Source: Lingula anatina
Lineage: Eukaryota; Brachiopoda; Lingulata; Lingulida; Lingulidae
NCBI RefSeq assembly: GCF_001039355.2
Contig: NW_019773530.1
Location: 27,961 to 90,364, forward strand
Direction: 5' to 3'
Length of the DNA: 62,404 nucleotides
Under the pieces are notes generated by a model. It was not told the origin of the DNA, did no database searches, and worked only from the letters and a program-made list of their open reading frames with translations. Of the stretch, positions 1-11,702 are shown one piece after another. The position numbers and the translations under genes are program-made. Positions within the stretch are counted from its first letter, which is position 1, and each line of letters starts with the position of its first letter.

Positions 1-57
1 GGGGGGGGGGGGGGGGGGGGCGCTGCCCCCCCTGCCCCCCTGGAGGCTACGGCCCTG
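1..57. mobile_element. End of a GC-rich MITE, with poly-G at the window edge
   Basis: The sequence ends GGAGGCTACGGCCCTG, the same terminus as the element at 62076-62338. The 20-base G run at the edge may be an assembly artefact or part of the G/C-rich MITE interior. Confidence 0.55.
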
Positions 58-108
58 GTTTGTAACCTAGCTTTGGAAGCTTGCAATAAAGTTTTTTCAC
101 TTTTCACC

Positions 109-290
109 AGACCTCAGGGTTCATTGAGAGCTATGGTATTAATTAGATCAGTCATACATGATGGAGCTAGACCTCAGGGTTCATTGAGATCTATGCTTTT
201 AAGCTGGTCGGTCATATATGATGGAGCTAGACCTCAGGGTTCTTTGAGATCTTTGCTTTTAAGCAGGTTGGTCATACATGATGGAGCTAG
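109..290 (+). repeat. 60-bp tandem repeat, three copies
   Basis: Unit AGACCTCAGGGTTCATTGAG plus about 40 bp ending CATGATGGAGCT. Because 60 is a multiple of three the repeat is open in frame (RPQGSLRS...), but I see no start context or gene around it. Confidence 0.75.
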
Positions 291-1480
291 ATTTATAAAA
301 TGCAGCATGTCAAAAAATTTAATTTTAGATAAAATTCTAGCCCAAACTGGTAAGCAATGCAGCTGCTTTAAAAGTGGAGAACATTTTGGGTGTGTTGTAA
401 TATTTTCATTTTATTATATGGACGTATCTATATTCCAGAGTTGCAGTCACCCAGCCCAGAAGTGACTAATGCATGTAAAACAGTAGCAGCATCTGATTTT
501 TTTCAGATATTTCTTATAATACGATCCGTCATTGGTAGTGTAAAATCAAAATACCATTAATGTTTTTTGCATGGGGGATGTTTTTGCCAGACTTGCAGCT
601 ACTTTGAGTTGAGGGTTCAGTGCAAGGAACTTGTTTAGAGGCTGAATAACAGTTAAAATTCAGATTTTCTTCAATTTTCATTATCTTTAATTTGTTCGAG
701 ATTCGCCAACCTCCGAGGTCTGATATGCAGTCGACATTGGTATTCAGTGACAAAGCGAGATCATAAATTTTACAAGATGTGTGCGATATTGTGTCGTCTA
801 CATAAAAGCTCCAAGAGGTAAGTGTAAACACACAACATTAGAGGACCAAGAACATTGTCACGAGGAACTCCAAATAAACGCTGTGGGAGTTCAGAAAACA
901 CAGCATTTACCTGTATATTTACTTGATGCACTCTACCAACAAGAGTTTATGTTAATAAATGTATTCTAGGGCTAGCTCTGGGCTCTTCAAATAAAATCCA
1001 TTTTTTTTCTGTGCACTATCACACACCTGACATCTGATCGCCCAAACTGCTGAACACTGCACATTAAGCATCGGATGCAACTCCGGAAACTACTTTCATT
1101 TGAATTTTCCGTCAATCGCGGTTTAAGTAGGTGATGATTTCCACATTGTCGAGTTTTCCCGGTTAGCGATTACGTGGACCATATTAGTCTGGCGCCCCTT
1201 CCTGAAAACCAAAATGATTTTTTCAATAGTTTCAATTTAATTCCTAACGTCAATAAAATAATTGACCGAAGTATCTTTTAAAAAACACTGTTTTGAAATT
1301 ATTCTGTAGTCAAAATGAATTGGTTTTATATCCTTTTTGAAAATCAATTGGATACATTGTCAAAAACAAAAACAAAAAAAAAAAAAAATGAAATAAATCC
1401 TATCAACTACGTCACAGAATGAAACACCAGAATTTACTCTGAATGCAAAACAACGGGAAAGAAAAATAAATCAAATTGTG
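291..1480. other. No gene recognised
   Basis: AT-rich sequence with short chance frames and a poly-A run (about 1373-1388). It lies 3' of the CUB gene and may contain its 3' UTR. Confidence 0.5.
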
Positions 1481-3030
1481 TCAAAGGAATGAAACCTTGG
1501 TACGCAATGCAGAAGAACTGAGAACCCACGAGTCTGAAATGACAATGAATTTAAATGCATACCATTTGATGAACAAAACCACTCCCAGTGTTACAATTAC
1601 TACAACAGCTATCAGTCCTGCTGTAACCCCGCCAACAGTGGCCACCAACTTTCTTGTCTCTTCTTCTTCTTTAACCTTTTGTCTGGATTGGCCAGCAGCT
1701 TCCCCAGTACTCTTCTTGGTAGTGGCAGGGGTAGTGACATTACTCGGCTTTGTAGACAGACTTGTTTCTGATTTCCCATTTAAAGTGACCGGCTGCGACT
1801 CTGGGCTTGCTGATGGCTGAATAGATTGGTATGTAATGAATTCTGAAGGTGAGCCAGAGGCACCAGCAACTAAAGATAGTTGCCCACTGTGGATTGGCAT
1901 ATAGTTTGAGACATCGAAGTTTGGTGGAGCTGAAGATTGCTGTTCAGTTTGTGACGTAGTGAATGAGCTTGAATCTAAAACTGTAAAAACAAACAAACAA
2001 ACAAACAAACGAATTGCATGTGTGTGTGTGTGTTAACTTAAAGCGATTGAAATGTGTTTGAATGTAATTTACACGTCCACTTAGAGGTGAACATTAAAAG
2101 TGCTCAACAGGCTTCTTTGTTAACATTCAAGGTTTCTCTCCTACAATATTGAGAAAGGCAATTAAATTTAATTGATCAAAATAAAATGAAAGTTTTTGTT
2201 TAAAATAAAGGAGGGATCGCACCTGCGCTTAAGTGCACAGACAGAAAGAGAGAGGGATGCCACTCACCTGGCGTTATCACAAGTCTAAATCCAGATCCAA
2301 CAACAATATCATCGCTGTGAAAATGAATGTAAATAGTACTGTGAAAGGTACCATTGGCTGACGTACTTCCACAAAATGTTTCGAACTCTCCAAAATGATC
2401 CGTTAACTTTAGATAGTCAAAATGGCAGAATGAGCAATACTCTTTGTCTGCGTCTAAAGAATCTATCGAGTACTCCAGAACCTGAAATCAAGGAAGTGAT
2501 GCTATACTGCTTGTTACAATTTTATAGCAAAAAGTCACCAAAAAGCAAGAAGAGCCAGAGGCACCTACACCTACCTTAATATGCTGTATTTTACTGTGAC
2601 ATAGTCATAAAGATATAAAATCACCGCTTACAAGTAATGACGTTGCTACCCACCATCCTCAGCATAATTGTGGTTTTGAAAAAAAAAATCATGCGTTCAC
2701 ACAAATAACGCTCATCCCAGTAACACAAACAGAAACACACACGCACACACACACACACACACTCACACACACACACACAAAAACGTTTAACCTGCCGTGC
2801 TCGAGCGCGCTTACTACCGTTATTCATTGATACGCCGGAACCATATGGAACCCATTTTTTCTAGTCTATTTATACCTATAAAGACCTCACCTCTCCGTTT
2901 GGGGCGTTCACTTGCCAGTGACAGTCCAAGTTGTGTGAATACGAGCCATTTCCAGGCCAAGGGTCTATGACCACCGGGGCGGTCAGCACAGTGGGGTTCG
3001 AATATGGTGGGCAGACTTGTCCCTGGGATT
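1481..3030 (-). CDS. CUB-domain single-pass membrane protein, exons A, B and C (5' end elsewhere)
   Basis: Three consistent minus-strand exons: A 3030-2891, B 2481-2268, C 1980-1481. Exons A and B together form one CUB domain (extracellular protein-binding beta-sandwich). A starts near QVCPPYSNPTV and carries LDCHWQV (the C-x-W element). B carries FDYLKLTD, FCGSTS and FHSDD...GFRLVI, typical CUB landmarks. Exon C is a Ser/Thr-rich stalk followed by a membrane helix of about 24 residues (LVATVGGVTAGLIAVVVIV onward) and a short cytoplasmic tail ending at the TGA at 1481-1483. Phases: A ends 0, B ends 1, C starts 1. Exon A needs an upstream phase-1 exon; the signal-peptide exon at 14538-14454 fits. 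Probably a type I surface protein; ligand unknown. Confidence 0.75.
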
Positions 3031-3403
3031 CTAGAGTAGAAAATCGATAGCAACAATTTAAACACTACAGAAAATAAAATGGTTGTTTAAAAAGATCCCC
3101 CAGACCAGGTTGTATTAATATCATTTATTTCTCAGTTCATAAATGATAACAGTGTTATCTTGGCTTTCTTTTCATTTCTGGACACAGATATACAGTATAC
3201 ATTGTACTTACAGTAGTCTTCTGCGCTGGAGTATCTACTGCGTTTGTGTGCGGGTGAGACTACAACCACATGCATTATTAGAGTCACCTGGTACTGTCCA
3301 TTTAAAAGAATTTACCGATTTCACATTGAAATTAATAAAAAATCCTATGAGAGAAGGGTTTATATGATTTGTTTGATACACACGTTTTCATGTTGTGGAA
3401 ATA

Positions 3404-5064
3404 CAGGGTTACCACTTAATATGGAATATTATTTTTTGGCGAGTAAATTTTCTACAAAATATTTAATTTCTCTCTAACTACTTTAAATCCAAAGCTGAGG
3501 TGTCACTCCATGTGTAGCCAGGTGTGTTACTTAATTACCACACAACTCTCGAAACAATTGATGCATGCAGTTGCATGTTCTGTGGTCAGAAATGTGAGGG
3601 GTGGTCTTTTCGGCAATTTCTGCCCTTGTATAAAAACGCATGGGTTTGGTCAATCTTTGGAGTGTGTTTAGAGAAGCAACAAAGGGATCGCTCTGAAACT
3701 TGACAGGTACCTCAGTGAAGATATGGTTCGACAGCTAAGCAACGCAGCTTACTATGGGATTCTTGCTCTCAGAGAAAATGGCCAGAAACGGACAGCCATT
3801 GCAAGATAATTCAACATTTATCAGGAACCGTTAGTAAAGTCCTCCAAAGAAATGCTGCAACAGGGGCACCTACTCCAATACCTCGACCAAGGTGTCCGCG
3901 TATCACACCAAGAAGACAGGGTCGCCTTCTCCTTAAAGGACGCCGTGCTGGTCGTACAAAGGCAACCAGTGTCCTCAGAAAAGAGAGGCAGAATGTCATT
4001 CAAACGCCCGTTTCAAGGTCCCTCGTGAACAAGAGATTACTGCAAGCCGGTTATTTTGCACGAAGGCCAGTAGGGAAACTACTGTTAACAGCAGGTCATA
4101 TACAGCGACGTCTGCAATGGGCTGGGGACCACGTGCGTTTGCAGCCAAAACACTGGAATCACGTCGTTTTCAGTGATGAGGCCAGATATGGATTTTTTAG
4201 GGATGATCGTAGAATCCGTGTCCACTGACGTGTACGAAGGGCATAAAACGATGATTGTGCACTGCCTAAGGTGCAAGCAGGGGATGGTAACGTCTCTGTT
4301 TGGGGAGCATTTCATGTCGGTGCCCAGAACCAGTTGGTTTTTCTAGGAGGCAACCTCATCCAGGATTCCTACAGAGACATTCTACAGCAAACAATGCTTC
4401 GACTGGTAAGAGTCATCTTCAGAAACAACTTTGTGTACCAAGAGGACTGCGCAACCCCACATCGAGGCCGCAGAATCACTATTTTTCTTCAAAACCAATG
4501 GGTTCAGCAACTGCCCTGCCCTGCAAACTCTCCAGATATGAACCCAATTGAAAATCTGTGGGCGGAAGGTATTCACAGAATTAATAGCTATGGTCCTCGG
4601 CCGGTAAATAGTGATGAACTGCGACAGGCAAATATCACTGCGTGGAATGATACCCCCACCCAAACTCTTAAAAACTTGTCACAAGGTATGCCATGTAGGA
4701 TGAGGGCGCTGTAAGCGGCTGCTGGAGTTCATACCCGCAATTACTGACTTTTCATGGTTTACTGTAAAGAGATCTTTGACTGTGTAACATATCACCGTCC
4801 GGAGGCTATCATTTTCTTTAATATCTTATCTTAAAGTTTATACTGACATTAAACTGTTGATATGCTTTTCTGGGGGTGTTCCTTTCTTTTGAATGGCATC
4901 TTATGTCAGATTTGATATTATTGACCAAAATATCTCACAACAGAAGACTGGATGATATTATCACTCAGTGACATACTTTTTTAATGACTCAAGCCCGAAA
5001 AAACTTTAATCAGCACTCAAAAATAACAATGATAAAAAATATTCCATATTAAGTAGCAACCCTG
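3404..5064 (+). mobile_element. Tc1-like DNA transposon, full length, flanked by TA
   Basis: 1661 bp. The left end is CAGGGTTACCACTTAATATG and the right end is its inverted counterpart (...CATATTAAGTAGCAACCCTG). TA lies directly outside both ends (3402-3403 and 5065-5066), as expected for Tc1/mariner insertion. It sits in the upstream part of the CUB locus. The duplicated segment at 13.08 kb lacks it, so it inserted after or independently of the duplication. Confidence 0.85.
3723..4714 (+). pseudogene. Tc1-like transposase, inactivated
   Basis: Starts MVRQLSNAAYYGILALRENG, like the N-terminal helix-turn-helix of Tc1 transposases, and soon meets a TAA. Frameshifts follow. The catalytic core is recognisable: first Asp in VVFSDEARYG, then a stop, then NVSVWGAF, QEDCATPHRG (second Asp region, usually QDNAxPH) and SPDMNPIENLW (the Glu). 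At least two in-frame stops and frame changes mean no functional transposase. Confidence 0.85.
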
Positions 5065-5066
5065 TA

Positions 5067-6100
5067 AATATGCTATTTGTCGAAGTTTGCTCAAAAAGTT
5101 GCAGCCAGCTGTAAAATTTATGTCTACCTTATATATATAGTTTTTATCATAGGTAAATGCAATGTTAATTAGCATAATACAAAGCGTTTGAGGCATTTGG
5201 GGACATCTTGCGAAATTCGAAAGTGAATTAGCGGTGACAGGCAAAGAAATTGGATACTCTATGAGTTGAAATGCTTAAACATGTCAGATCGTTGGATCGC
5301 TACGTTTATGAATTCCTGCATTCAAACTATGCCTGTTAGTGTGAAGGCGTACTACAAGAAAACATATGCCAAATGCTGAAAATAACTTAAAGAAATAATA
5401 ACTCTTCCTTTGAGATTCAAAATTCCGCAAGAAATACATGGAAATATATTCTATTGCATTTTACCACTAAAACGGGGGTTATTGTAGTAAAACTAAAATC
5501 TGTGCTTGTCTTTCTTCACGGTCGTCAAGGCATCCGTTGCCAATGTAGTTGCGGTGTCACGCGGATTCTCGCGTTCATTCGAGACCAAAAAAACATATGG
5601 CACCAAACGCGTTGATCCAATCCGCAGACGTAAGTTGCGTGTTTTTGTACAGTGCGTTGTATAACGAAAAGCCCAGAATTGCACACATTGCAGATATAAA
5701 TGCATTTTGAGCAATAAAACAAATATATCTTATAAATATGTTATAAATATGTTATATAAAGTGTTGTTGTTGTCTGCTTTTCCCGCGGTTTTAAGTAGGT
5801 CACCAGAAAATATCGCTCGATATCGCGTGACTATGCAATGTCAGAGAGGGCTCCGTCAGTTAAAATCTCTTAAGAGATTTTAACAAAAAAACCTAACGTT
5901 TAGGAAAAAAAAATCCTGGACTAACTTTGAATGCAGGAATGGGGTCGTTGACCGTTGGTAAGTACGGGAAAATTGCCGTTTACTCCAGGAAAATCCAATT
6001 TTTGGCCAAAACGTAGCAGACGCCACAAGAAGCTCAAAAAAAAAATGTAGGTAAAATATTTGAAGTATTATGTTCTGAACGCAAATATGGTGTTGTTTAC
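5067..6100. other. No gene recognised
   Basis: AT-rich, no splice-consistent coding. A downstream exon of the Tyr/Gly/Arg-rich peptide gene should lie here if the gene is complete, but I could not identify it. Confidence 0.45.
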
Positions 6101-6240
6101 CTTTATAAGCTCCATAGTAACGGTAACGATATCCATAAAGACCATAGTATGGAAAACGGCGGTACCCATATCTGTAACCATAGCGATAGTAGCCTGGGTA
6201 GTAACCTTTGCGGTAGTAACCTCTTCCGCGGAGGATGTCA
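6101..6240 (-). CDS. Tyr/Gly/Arg-rich secreted peptide, exon 2
   Basis: A 140-nt exon (acceptor TTTATAG, donor GTAAAC) joining exon 1 in phase (CG plus T gives Arg). It codes 46 residues, of which 18 are Tyr, 9 Gly and 9 Arg, in a loose repeat such as GRGYYRKGYYPGYYRYGYR. Known: low-complexity Gly/Tyr-rich secreted peptides occur among structural, shell-matrix, adhesive and some antimicrobial proteins. I do not assign one. It leaves phase 1, so at least one more exon should follow; I could not find it. Confidence 0.55.
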
Positions 6241-7999
6241 CTATAAAAAAATATAAGTTGGAACCAGAATTTTAATGCAAATGGGATCGAGCTGTGTTTG
6301 GGTGTAGAAAAACAGATGAAAAATCAAACCAAACCGGTATGATAAGCCTCCCAAAAAAGAAAAAAAAAGATGTTTGCCGTTGCCGCGCGTGTTACTTGAC
6401 ATCTTGAGCTCCACTCCTTTTTTTTTTTTTTGGGGGGGGGGGGGCTGGAGGGAGGGGCAAGGTGGTGTCAGACCCAACAGTGCAGCCTTAACAGTCGAAG
6501 ACCGGCAAAGGCTCGCATGTCGGCCAGATATTTCTTTTAAGAATTTCATCGTGACCTCTGGGCCCTTGACGACGAACTACTCCCAGTACTGAACTAAAAG
6601 TAATTTTTGTCCAAGGCATGTACCCGCCAAATTGTCGGACGCCAGCTGGCTATATGACTTAAGTAAAACATTTACGGTCTTCAACAATTTGTTACAGTGG
6701 ATGCACTTGTTTGAAGCATGCAACAGACACAGCGGTTGCTTTTAATAGCTTTAACAGCCCCCTTGCCGGCTTAGTTAAAACAAGACCCAATCCACCTTGA
6801 GCAGGGGCGGATCCACAGATATTTTCTGACAGTCTTCCAACTTATCTTTGTTGATCTATCCTCCTTTTTTTGACTGCCTTACGACAGAAGAAAATTAGAT
6901 CAGTGTAAACTTGAAAATCGGCCCGTCTTCTGGAAGACCCAGATGACGACCTCAAGCCACCCCTGTTGATTTTCATAAACCTGTGCAATATACATGTAAC
7001 TCTGAAACTTTGTTTACCTTTGTTAGAATATCATTTGGTCTCTTAATCTCTATTCAATATCTATTCAGCATTATCAATGATTGAAAATATCGGTGTCTAC
7101 ACATGTTCTTTTTGTCTGGCCTTTCCGCGCCCTCCCCTTGTTATCTATGAAATTCTAGATAGGGTAGTACAAATACATGGAGCAGCCAACTACATGTACT
7201 AACGTACCATGTATACTAGCTATTTTAGACACGTGTTACTTGATGGGATTCTCCGTGCTTTTGCGTTTTATTTTAGAATAGAAAAACAAGCTTTTCTATT
7301 AGTAAGTGGTGTCGGGATAGTTTGAGCTTGTTAGATTGTTTGACCTTGTTAGAATTCCTTTGATATCGGGGAAACTAATTTTTTTTTCTCTATGAACAGC
7401 TGGCAAAAGGTGGGAAAAAAACGGTGCTGTCGGAAATTTAAAAAAAAGTTGAAGTCGCAGGCACTCAAAGTTGAAATCAAAGGCAGTAAGTGCCTCCAAC
7501 GTGCATTTCATTTTGGAATTCTCATTTTCAATTTCAATTTTTTAATTTAACCTCGAATCTATTTGCTTTTATGCAAGGTAAAAATATGCAATATCAAGAA
7601 AAGATTTGCAGCAGTTACAAAAATTGGACACACTGGCGTTAACGTTCCAACGCATTTTGATTGAGGGCTGGAAATGAGGCAACTAACTGCAACGGAAATA
7701 TTGTGCAGCACACAATAATTTTGAAAGAAAATAACAAAAAGTGTTTTACGTGCTACCAAAAGAGATTAAGAAGAGAAAATGATAGGACTTCAAATAATAC
7801 TAAGGTAAAAAAAAAAGAAAATGGACACACTAGCGTTCCAACGCGTCTAGACTGAGGACTGGGAAGGAGGCAACTGCCTTAAACAGAAATATGGTGCAGT
7901 AGACAATAAAATAAAAATAAATAAATAAATAAATAAATAACAAAATGTTTTTAATTTTCATTTTTAAAATATATTTATTTATTAAAATATCAAACATAC

Positions 8000-8079
8000 C
8001 GTACGTATTCCCTTCGGTCGGAGTAAACCGCGCTAACGTTAGCGACAGCCATAAGGGCAACCAGCAGAAACAAGTTCAG
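8000..8079 (-). CDS. Tyr/Gly/Arg-rich secreted peptide, exon 1 (signal peptide, CTG at the start position)
   Basis: Codes a textbook signal peptide core NLFLLVALMAVANVSAVYS and then DRREYV, with a phase-2 GTATGT donor (7999-7998). No ATG opens the frame; a CTG at 8079-8077 sits exactly where the initiator would be. A TATA box lies about 65 nt upstream. Possible reasons: non-AUG start, a base error or polymorphism, or loss of the start codon. The only in-frame ATG (8051) would delete the hydrophobic core. Confidence 0.5.
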
Positions 8080-8143
8080 GTTTAGATGGACAGGATCAGA
8101 TGAAAAAAAAACTACTGATAACCGTTTATGTCAGTGGGTGGCA

Positions 8144-8151
8144 TTTTTATA
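8144..8151 (-). promoter_or_regulatory. TATA box upstream of the Tyr/Gly/Arg-rich peptide
   Basis: TATAAAAA on the minus strand, about 65 nt upstream of the CTG that begins the signal-peptide frame. This leaves room for a start site about 30 nt downstream and a short leader. Confidence 0.45.
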
Positions 8152-8159
8152 GTGTCCGA

Positions 8160-9900
8160 GGCAAGCCCTTTTTTATTGTAAAAAAAACATCGTTCATTTA
8201 AATGTTGTTGCACAGATCGCGTGTTTGTTCGATTTGCTCTGTTTAATAAGGAATCCTGGCACAGATATGGTTTGCGATATGCAGGGCAACAAATGCAGTA
8301 CAGCAGTATTGCTGTCGGTGAAAATAAACAAAATCGCTGAATAAGAGCATTGAGCTAGCGATAAATTTATCAACCTTGGTCAGCTGTAATAAATAATTTT
8401 CAAGGTTGAAGTTTTGTTTTATTTACGGTTTATTTCACGGTCATCTTATCGCATTAAAATGTTAAAATCCCATAACCTTTGACCATAAAAGGAGATTTCA
8501 TCCTTTTTTGTTTTGTAATTTCACTTAATGGTTTCTTTTCACCCATTTGTCTCTTTCCACTTATATGTTTCTTAGAGATCTATAATAGCAACTGGCACCA
8601 TAGAAAATGGATAAGAACAGTTGAGAACCCCCTCCCCAACTCTACTAACCTTAACGTTGTGACGAGAAGAGTTATATTCGTGCACCAATGACCATGACGT
8701 TTTAGACCAATCTGACAATTACCTCTTTGTTGTTCAATGTACAGTGACACGCAAATACACAGTTTTTGATGATTTAGCAGAATATATATTGTAATTACAT
8801 AACTTAACTGGTGTTTTTACCCGGTAGGATGTTATTGTAACATCAAACGTGCATTGTAGAATAAAGTACTGAATATAGTGGAGGGGGAGGTGGTCATCTG
8901 TGCACTGTGTTTTTCCTTTACATGCTTCTGTTCGTTGATGTGTAACACGAGTTAAAGAGATTCTGAAATAATTCTGCGTGTGTTTAGATTTAGTTATCGT
9001 CTGTGCCGATTTTGCTAGGAAAGTGAGCCTTCGCGCGCACGCAAATGCTTGTGTAATCGCATGTGTGTCTACGTGTGTGTGTGTCTTTTCCCTCTGTGTG
9101 TGTGTGTGTGTGTGTNATCACGTGATGATGGACAATAACAGGTGTAGGACCATAACAGAGCCTCTGGTAAACAGTGTAGAACCAAGGGACCGAACTTGAT
9201 TTGAGGACCAGAAGAGAGGCTTTACACGCGTAAGTAGGGATCTGAACTTGGACATGCCATGTAAAAACATAAGCAAAAATCTTTGTCAAATCTTAATTAT
9301 TAAATTATTTATATTGAAATAAACGACTAACGGCACAATATTGCCTAGGGTTGAATGGGCACCTTTACTGGCCTTGGTTTGAGAATGATTTGGTGGCTGT
9401 TTCTAGACCCTTTTATTTTTAATTTTTAACGTGCTAAGTCCGAGTTTTTGTTGCACAACCTTCTATGAATGAACAAAGTACATATGTCGATTTTAATAAA
9501 TCGGTCTTGAAATAGAAGTATGCATATACCTAGTTTATTTTCAAAATTGTACAATGAGGTGGTATTCTAAAGTTTAGCACGATATCCCTGCGTTAACACT
9601 CCTATTAAATGATTCTGAAATATAATGGCTGTGCTAGCAGCGTAGATATCAAAATTGTCAAATAGGGGCGTTAAGGCATTAATTTCTAAAGAGGCTCTGT
9701 GTTGTGTTCAGATCCATTGACCCATCAAGGTAACAGCCGAGTCTGTCTCTTTGTCACCTTGCTTATCACTATGGCAATACAGTCGAGATCAATCGATTAT
9801 ACGACAAGCGTTGTGCATTGAAAAGAGGAGTTATATGGCGTCATATCATATATCTGGGACCCAACAAGCATATACACTTGTATGTGTGAATCTTAGCATA
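8160..9900. other. No gene recognised; contains a (TG)n tract
   Basis: (TG)n with a single N at 9095-9116. Otherwise unremarkable AT-rich sequence upstream of the Tyr/Gly/Arg-rich peptide. Confidence 0.5.
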
Positions 9901-9904
9901 CATG

Positions 9905-10045
9905 TGACTGACTTAAATCGCAGATAGGCCTTTATGTCTTCTCATTAATAGCATAATCACAAAAATTGTATTCATATTGTCATTTTCATCCACACAAGTG
10001 GATGCATATGTTACAGTGAAATAAACTAAACTAAACTAAACTTAA
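9905..10045 (+). mobile_element. LINE 3' end fragment with (AAACT)n tail
   Basis: GACTGACTTAAATCGCAGAT, then CACACAAGTGGATGC, then AAATAAACTAAACTAAACTA. GACTGACTTAAATCGCAGAT recurs at about 61051, so it is dispersed. Confidence 0.5.
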
Positions 10046-10435
10046 ATATTAACCCAAGCCAAAGGATAAGTAAATGACAAGCACAGATATATAGTGTTCG
10101 AAATTTGGCTGGTAGCGGCCGCTTTTATTGAAAGGTCCCTCTATTAAAGCATGATGTTAGATATTATATAGCATTAAATAATGTTAATTAGTTAAAATTA
10201 CGTAATGTTATCTCTTAAAAATAAATATCAAAACAAATAGTGCAAATATTTTCATTTGTGGGGTTGCAAAGAGGCCATAACCTTGGGCTGAAAAAGTCAA
10301 CGAAAACCTCACAAGGGAAAATTAAATAAGGGGTATTTCATTGTACCCACACGTTAAACTGTCCCAGAGGCCTGCCTCACATGTATTTAAGTAGCAATGA
10401 AGTGCAATAAAGAAAATATCAACAAAAAAGTGACA

Positions 10436-10925
10436 TAGAAGCATGCTGTTCAGCTCATCCTAGAGAGGCTAATAAATAAATAAATCATAAAAGCATGCCT
10501 CTCAACTCGACGTAGCGAGGAGTAATAATACTTCGTAGAAGCATGCATCTCAACTTGTCGTAGCTAGGAGTAAACATAATTTATAAAAGCATGTACAGGG
10601 GTATCTCAACTCGACGTAGCGACGAGTAATAATAATTCATAAAAGCATGCATCTCAACTCGACATAGCGAGGAGTAATAATAATTCATAGAAGCGTGCAT
10701 CTCAACTCGACATAGCGAGGAGTAATAAAAATTCATAAAAGAATGCATCTCAACTCGACGTAGCGAGGAGAATAAATAAAACGTAAAAGCATGCCTCTCA
10801 ACTCGTCGTAGCGAGGAGAATACATAATTTATAAAAGCATGCTGCTCGACTAGCTTCAGCGAGGAGTGATAATAATTTATAAAAGCATGCCTTTCGACCG
10901 GCCATAGCGGTGTATCAGCGATAAT
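10436..10925. repeat. 48-bp minisatellite, about 10-11 copies
   Basis: Tandem units of about 48 bp built on TAAAAGCATGCATCTCAACT followed by CGACGTAGCGAGGAGTAATA and AT-rich sequence. Copies differ by a few bases, and one has an 8-bp insertion. It lies 3' of the SGNH ORF. Confidence 0.85.
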
Positions 10926-11060
10926 TTGTGTAATAAGATCTGTCCGGTAACATGCTTTTAACCGATCACAGCGTAAGGAACAAGTAAAGCGTGATACAAA
11001 GGTATGGACATCACCCCAGTGCCGGGGAAGGAAAATACAATAACTGAAACGAAAACAAAA

Positions 11061-11702
11061 CTATTGGTCCCGGCATAAATTGAATACGAACGGCCTGCCT
11101 CTGATAGATAATTGACACAGAGTAATTCTAAGTAATTCCTTCCTGACAATAGCGCCTCGCAAACTGCGGTAAAGTTTGTACTGCCCAACCTCAGACAGAT
11201 GGACCCCGTCCGGTTTTATGTGTAGCCAGGACGGATTGCTTAGACCGACATTCCTCCAAAAAGAAATAAACGAATGTCTCTGGGCAATGTCTGAAAGAAA
11301 AATATTAAGCTGATCAACTTGATCGTTGAAGTCCGAATAGGGGAGACGGAGCCGGTGATGAATCTGATTCACCACTATGTGAGAAACGCCGAACTCCTCT
11401 TGAAAGCTCTGAGCGAGGCTTTCAATGCTCTTACCTATATCGAACGGAGAAATGTTCAAATCAGATAGGTCATTCGACCCAATTACCAATATAACCAAGG
11501 CGGGGCGGACCTGGCGAAGGACACCCAAGTCATACCTGACTAGTTTCGGGACCGTACGGCCTCCCACACCGTGCCAGTGTACAACATTGGGAAATCCAAA
11601 ATCTTTCTCCGTACGCCCGTCCCGACCTTGGTCAAGATACGAACGTAGCCTATGAACGAAGGAGTGACCGATTATAAAGACCGCCATGGCCAACACAAAC
11701 AA
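11061..11702 (-). CDS. SGNH/GDSL-type hydrolase ORF, probably retroelement-derived
   Basis: Uninterrupted 213-codon frame. FIIGHSFVHRL near residue 10 resembles block I (GxS nucleophile). VILVIGSNDLSD (about residues 90-101) resembles block III (GxND). IKPDGVHLSEVGQ (about 161-173) resembles block V (DxxH). Known: SGNH hydrolases are esterases or lipases; similar stand-alone domains are carried by some invertebrate tyrosine-recombinase (Ngaro-type) and CR1 retroelements. Inferred: part of a non-autonomous or decayed retroelement, because it is intronless and next to a minisatellite. I found no reverse transcriptase or recombinase beside it. Alternative: an independent esterase gene. Confidence 0.6.
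   Translation of the reverse strand: MFVLAMAVFIIGHSFVHRLRSYLDQGRDGRTEKDFGFPNVVHWHGVGGRTVPKLVRYDLGVLRQVRPALVILVIGSNDLSDLNISPFDIGKSIESLAQSFQEEFGVSHIVVNQIHHRLRLPYSDFNDQVDQLNIFLSDIAQRHSFISFWRNVGLSNPSWLHIKPDGVHLSEVGQYKLYRSLRGAIVRKELLRITLCQLSIRGRPFVFNLCRDQ

Noticed and set aside
73-465. 130-codon frame with 20-residue repeats at the left edge
   Set aside because: The periodicity comes from a 60-bp minisatellite. There is no start context, splice partner or sequence that looks like a protein after the repeat.
2820-3065. Minus-strand frame overlapping CUB exon A in another frame (also at 12491-12736)
   Set aside because: The CUB motifs appear only in the neighbouring frame with proper splice sites; this frame is a shadow.
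6060-6275. Plus-strand Thr/Val-rich frame
   Set aside because: It is the complement of the Tyr/Gly/Arg-rich exon. The minus strand has splice sites, a signal-peptide partner and a TATA box.
9095-9116. (TG)n tract with one N inside a frame
   Set aside because: Simple repeat; the surrounding frame has no coding character.
10436-10925. CRISPR-like regular repeat array
   Set aside because: The units are contiguous 48-bp tandem repeats without unique spacers, in an animal genome.
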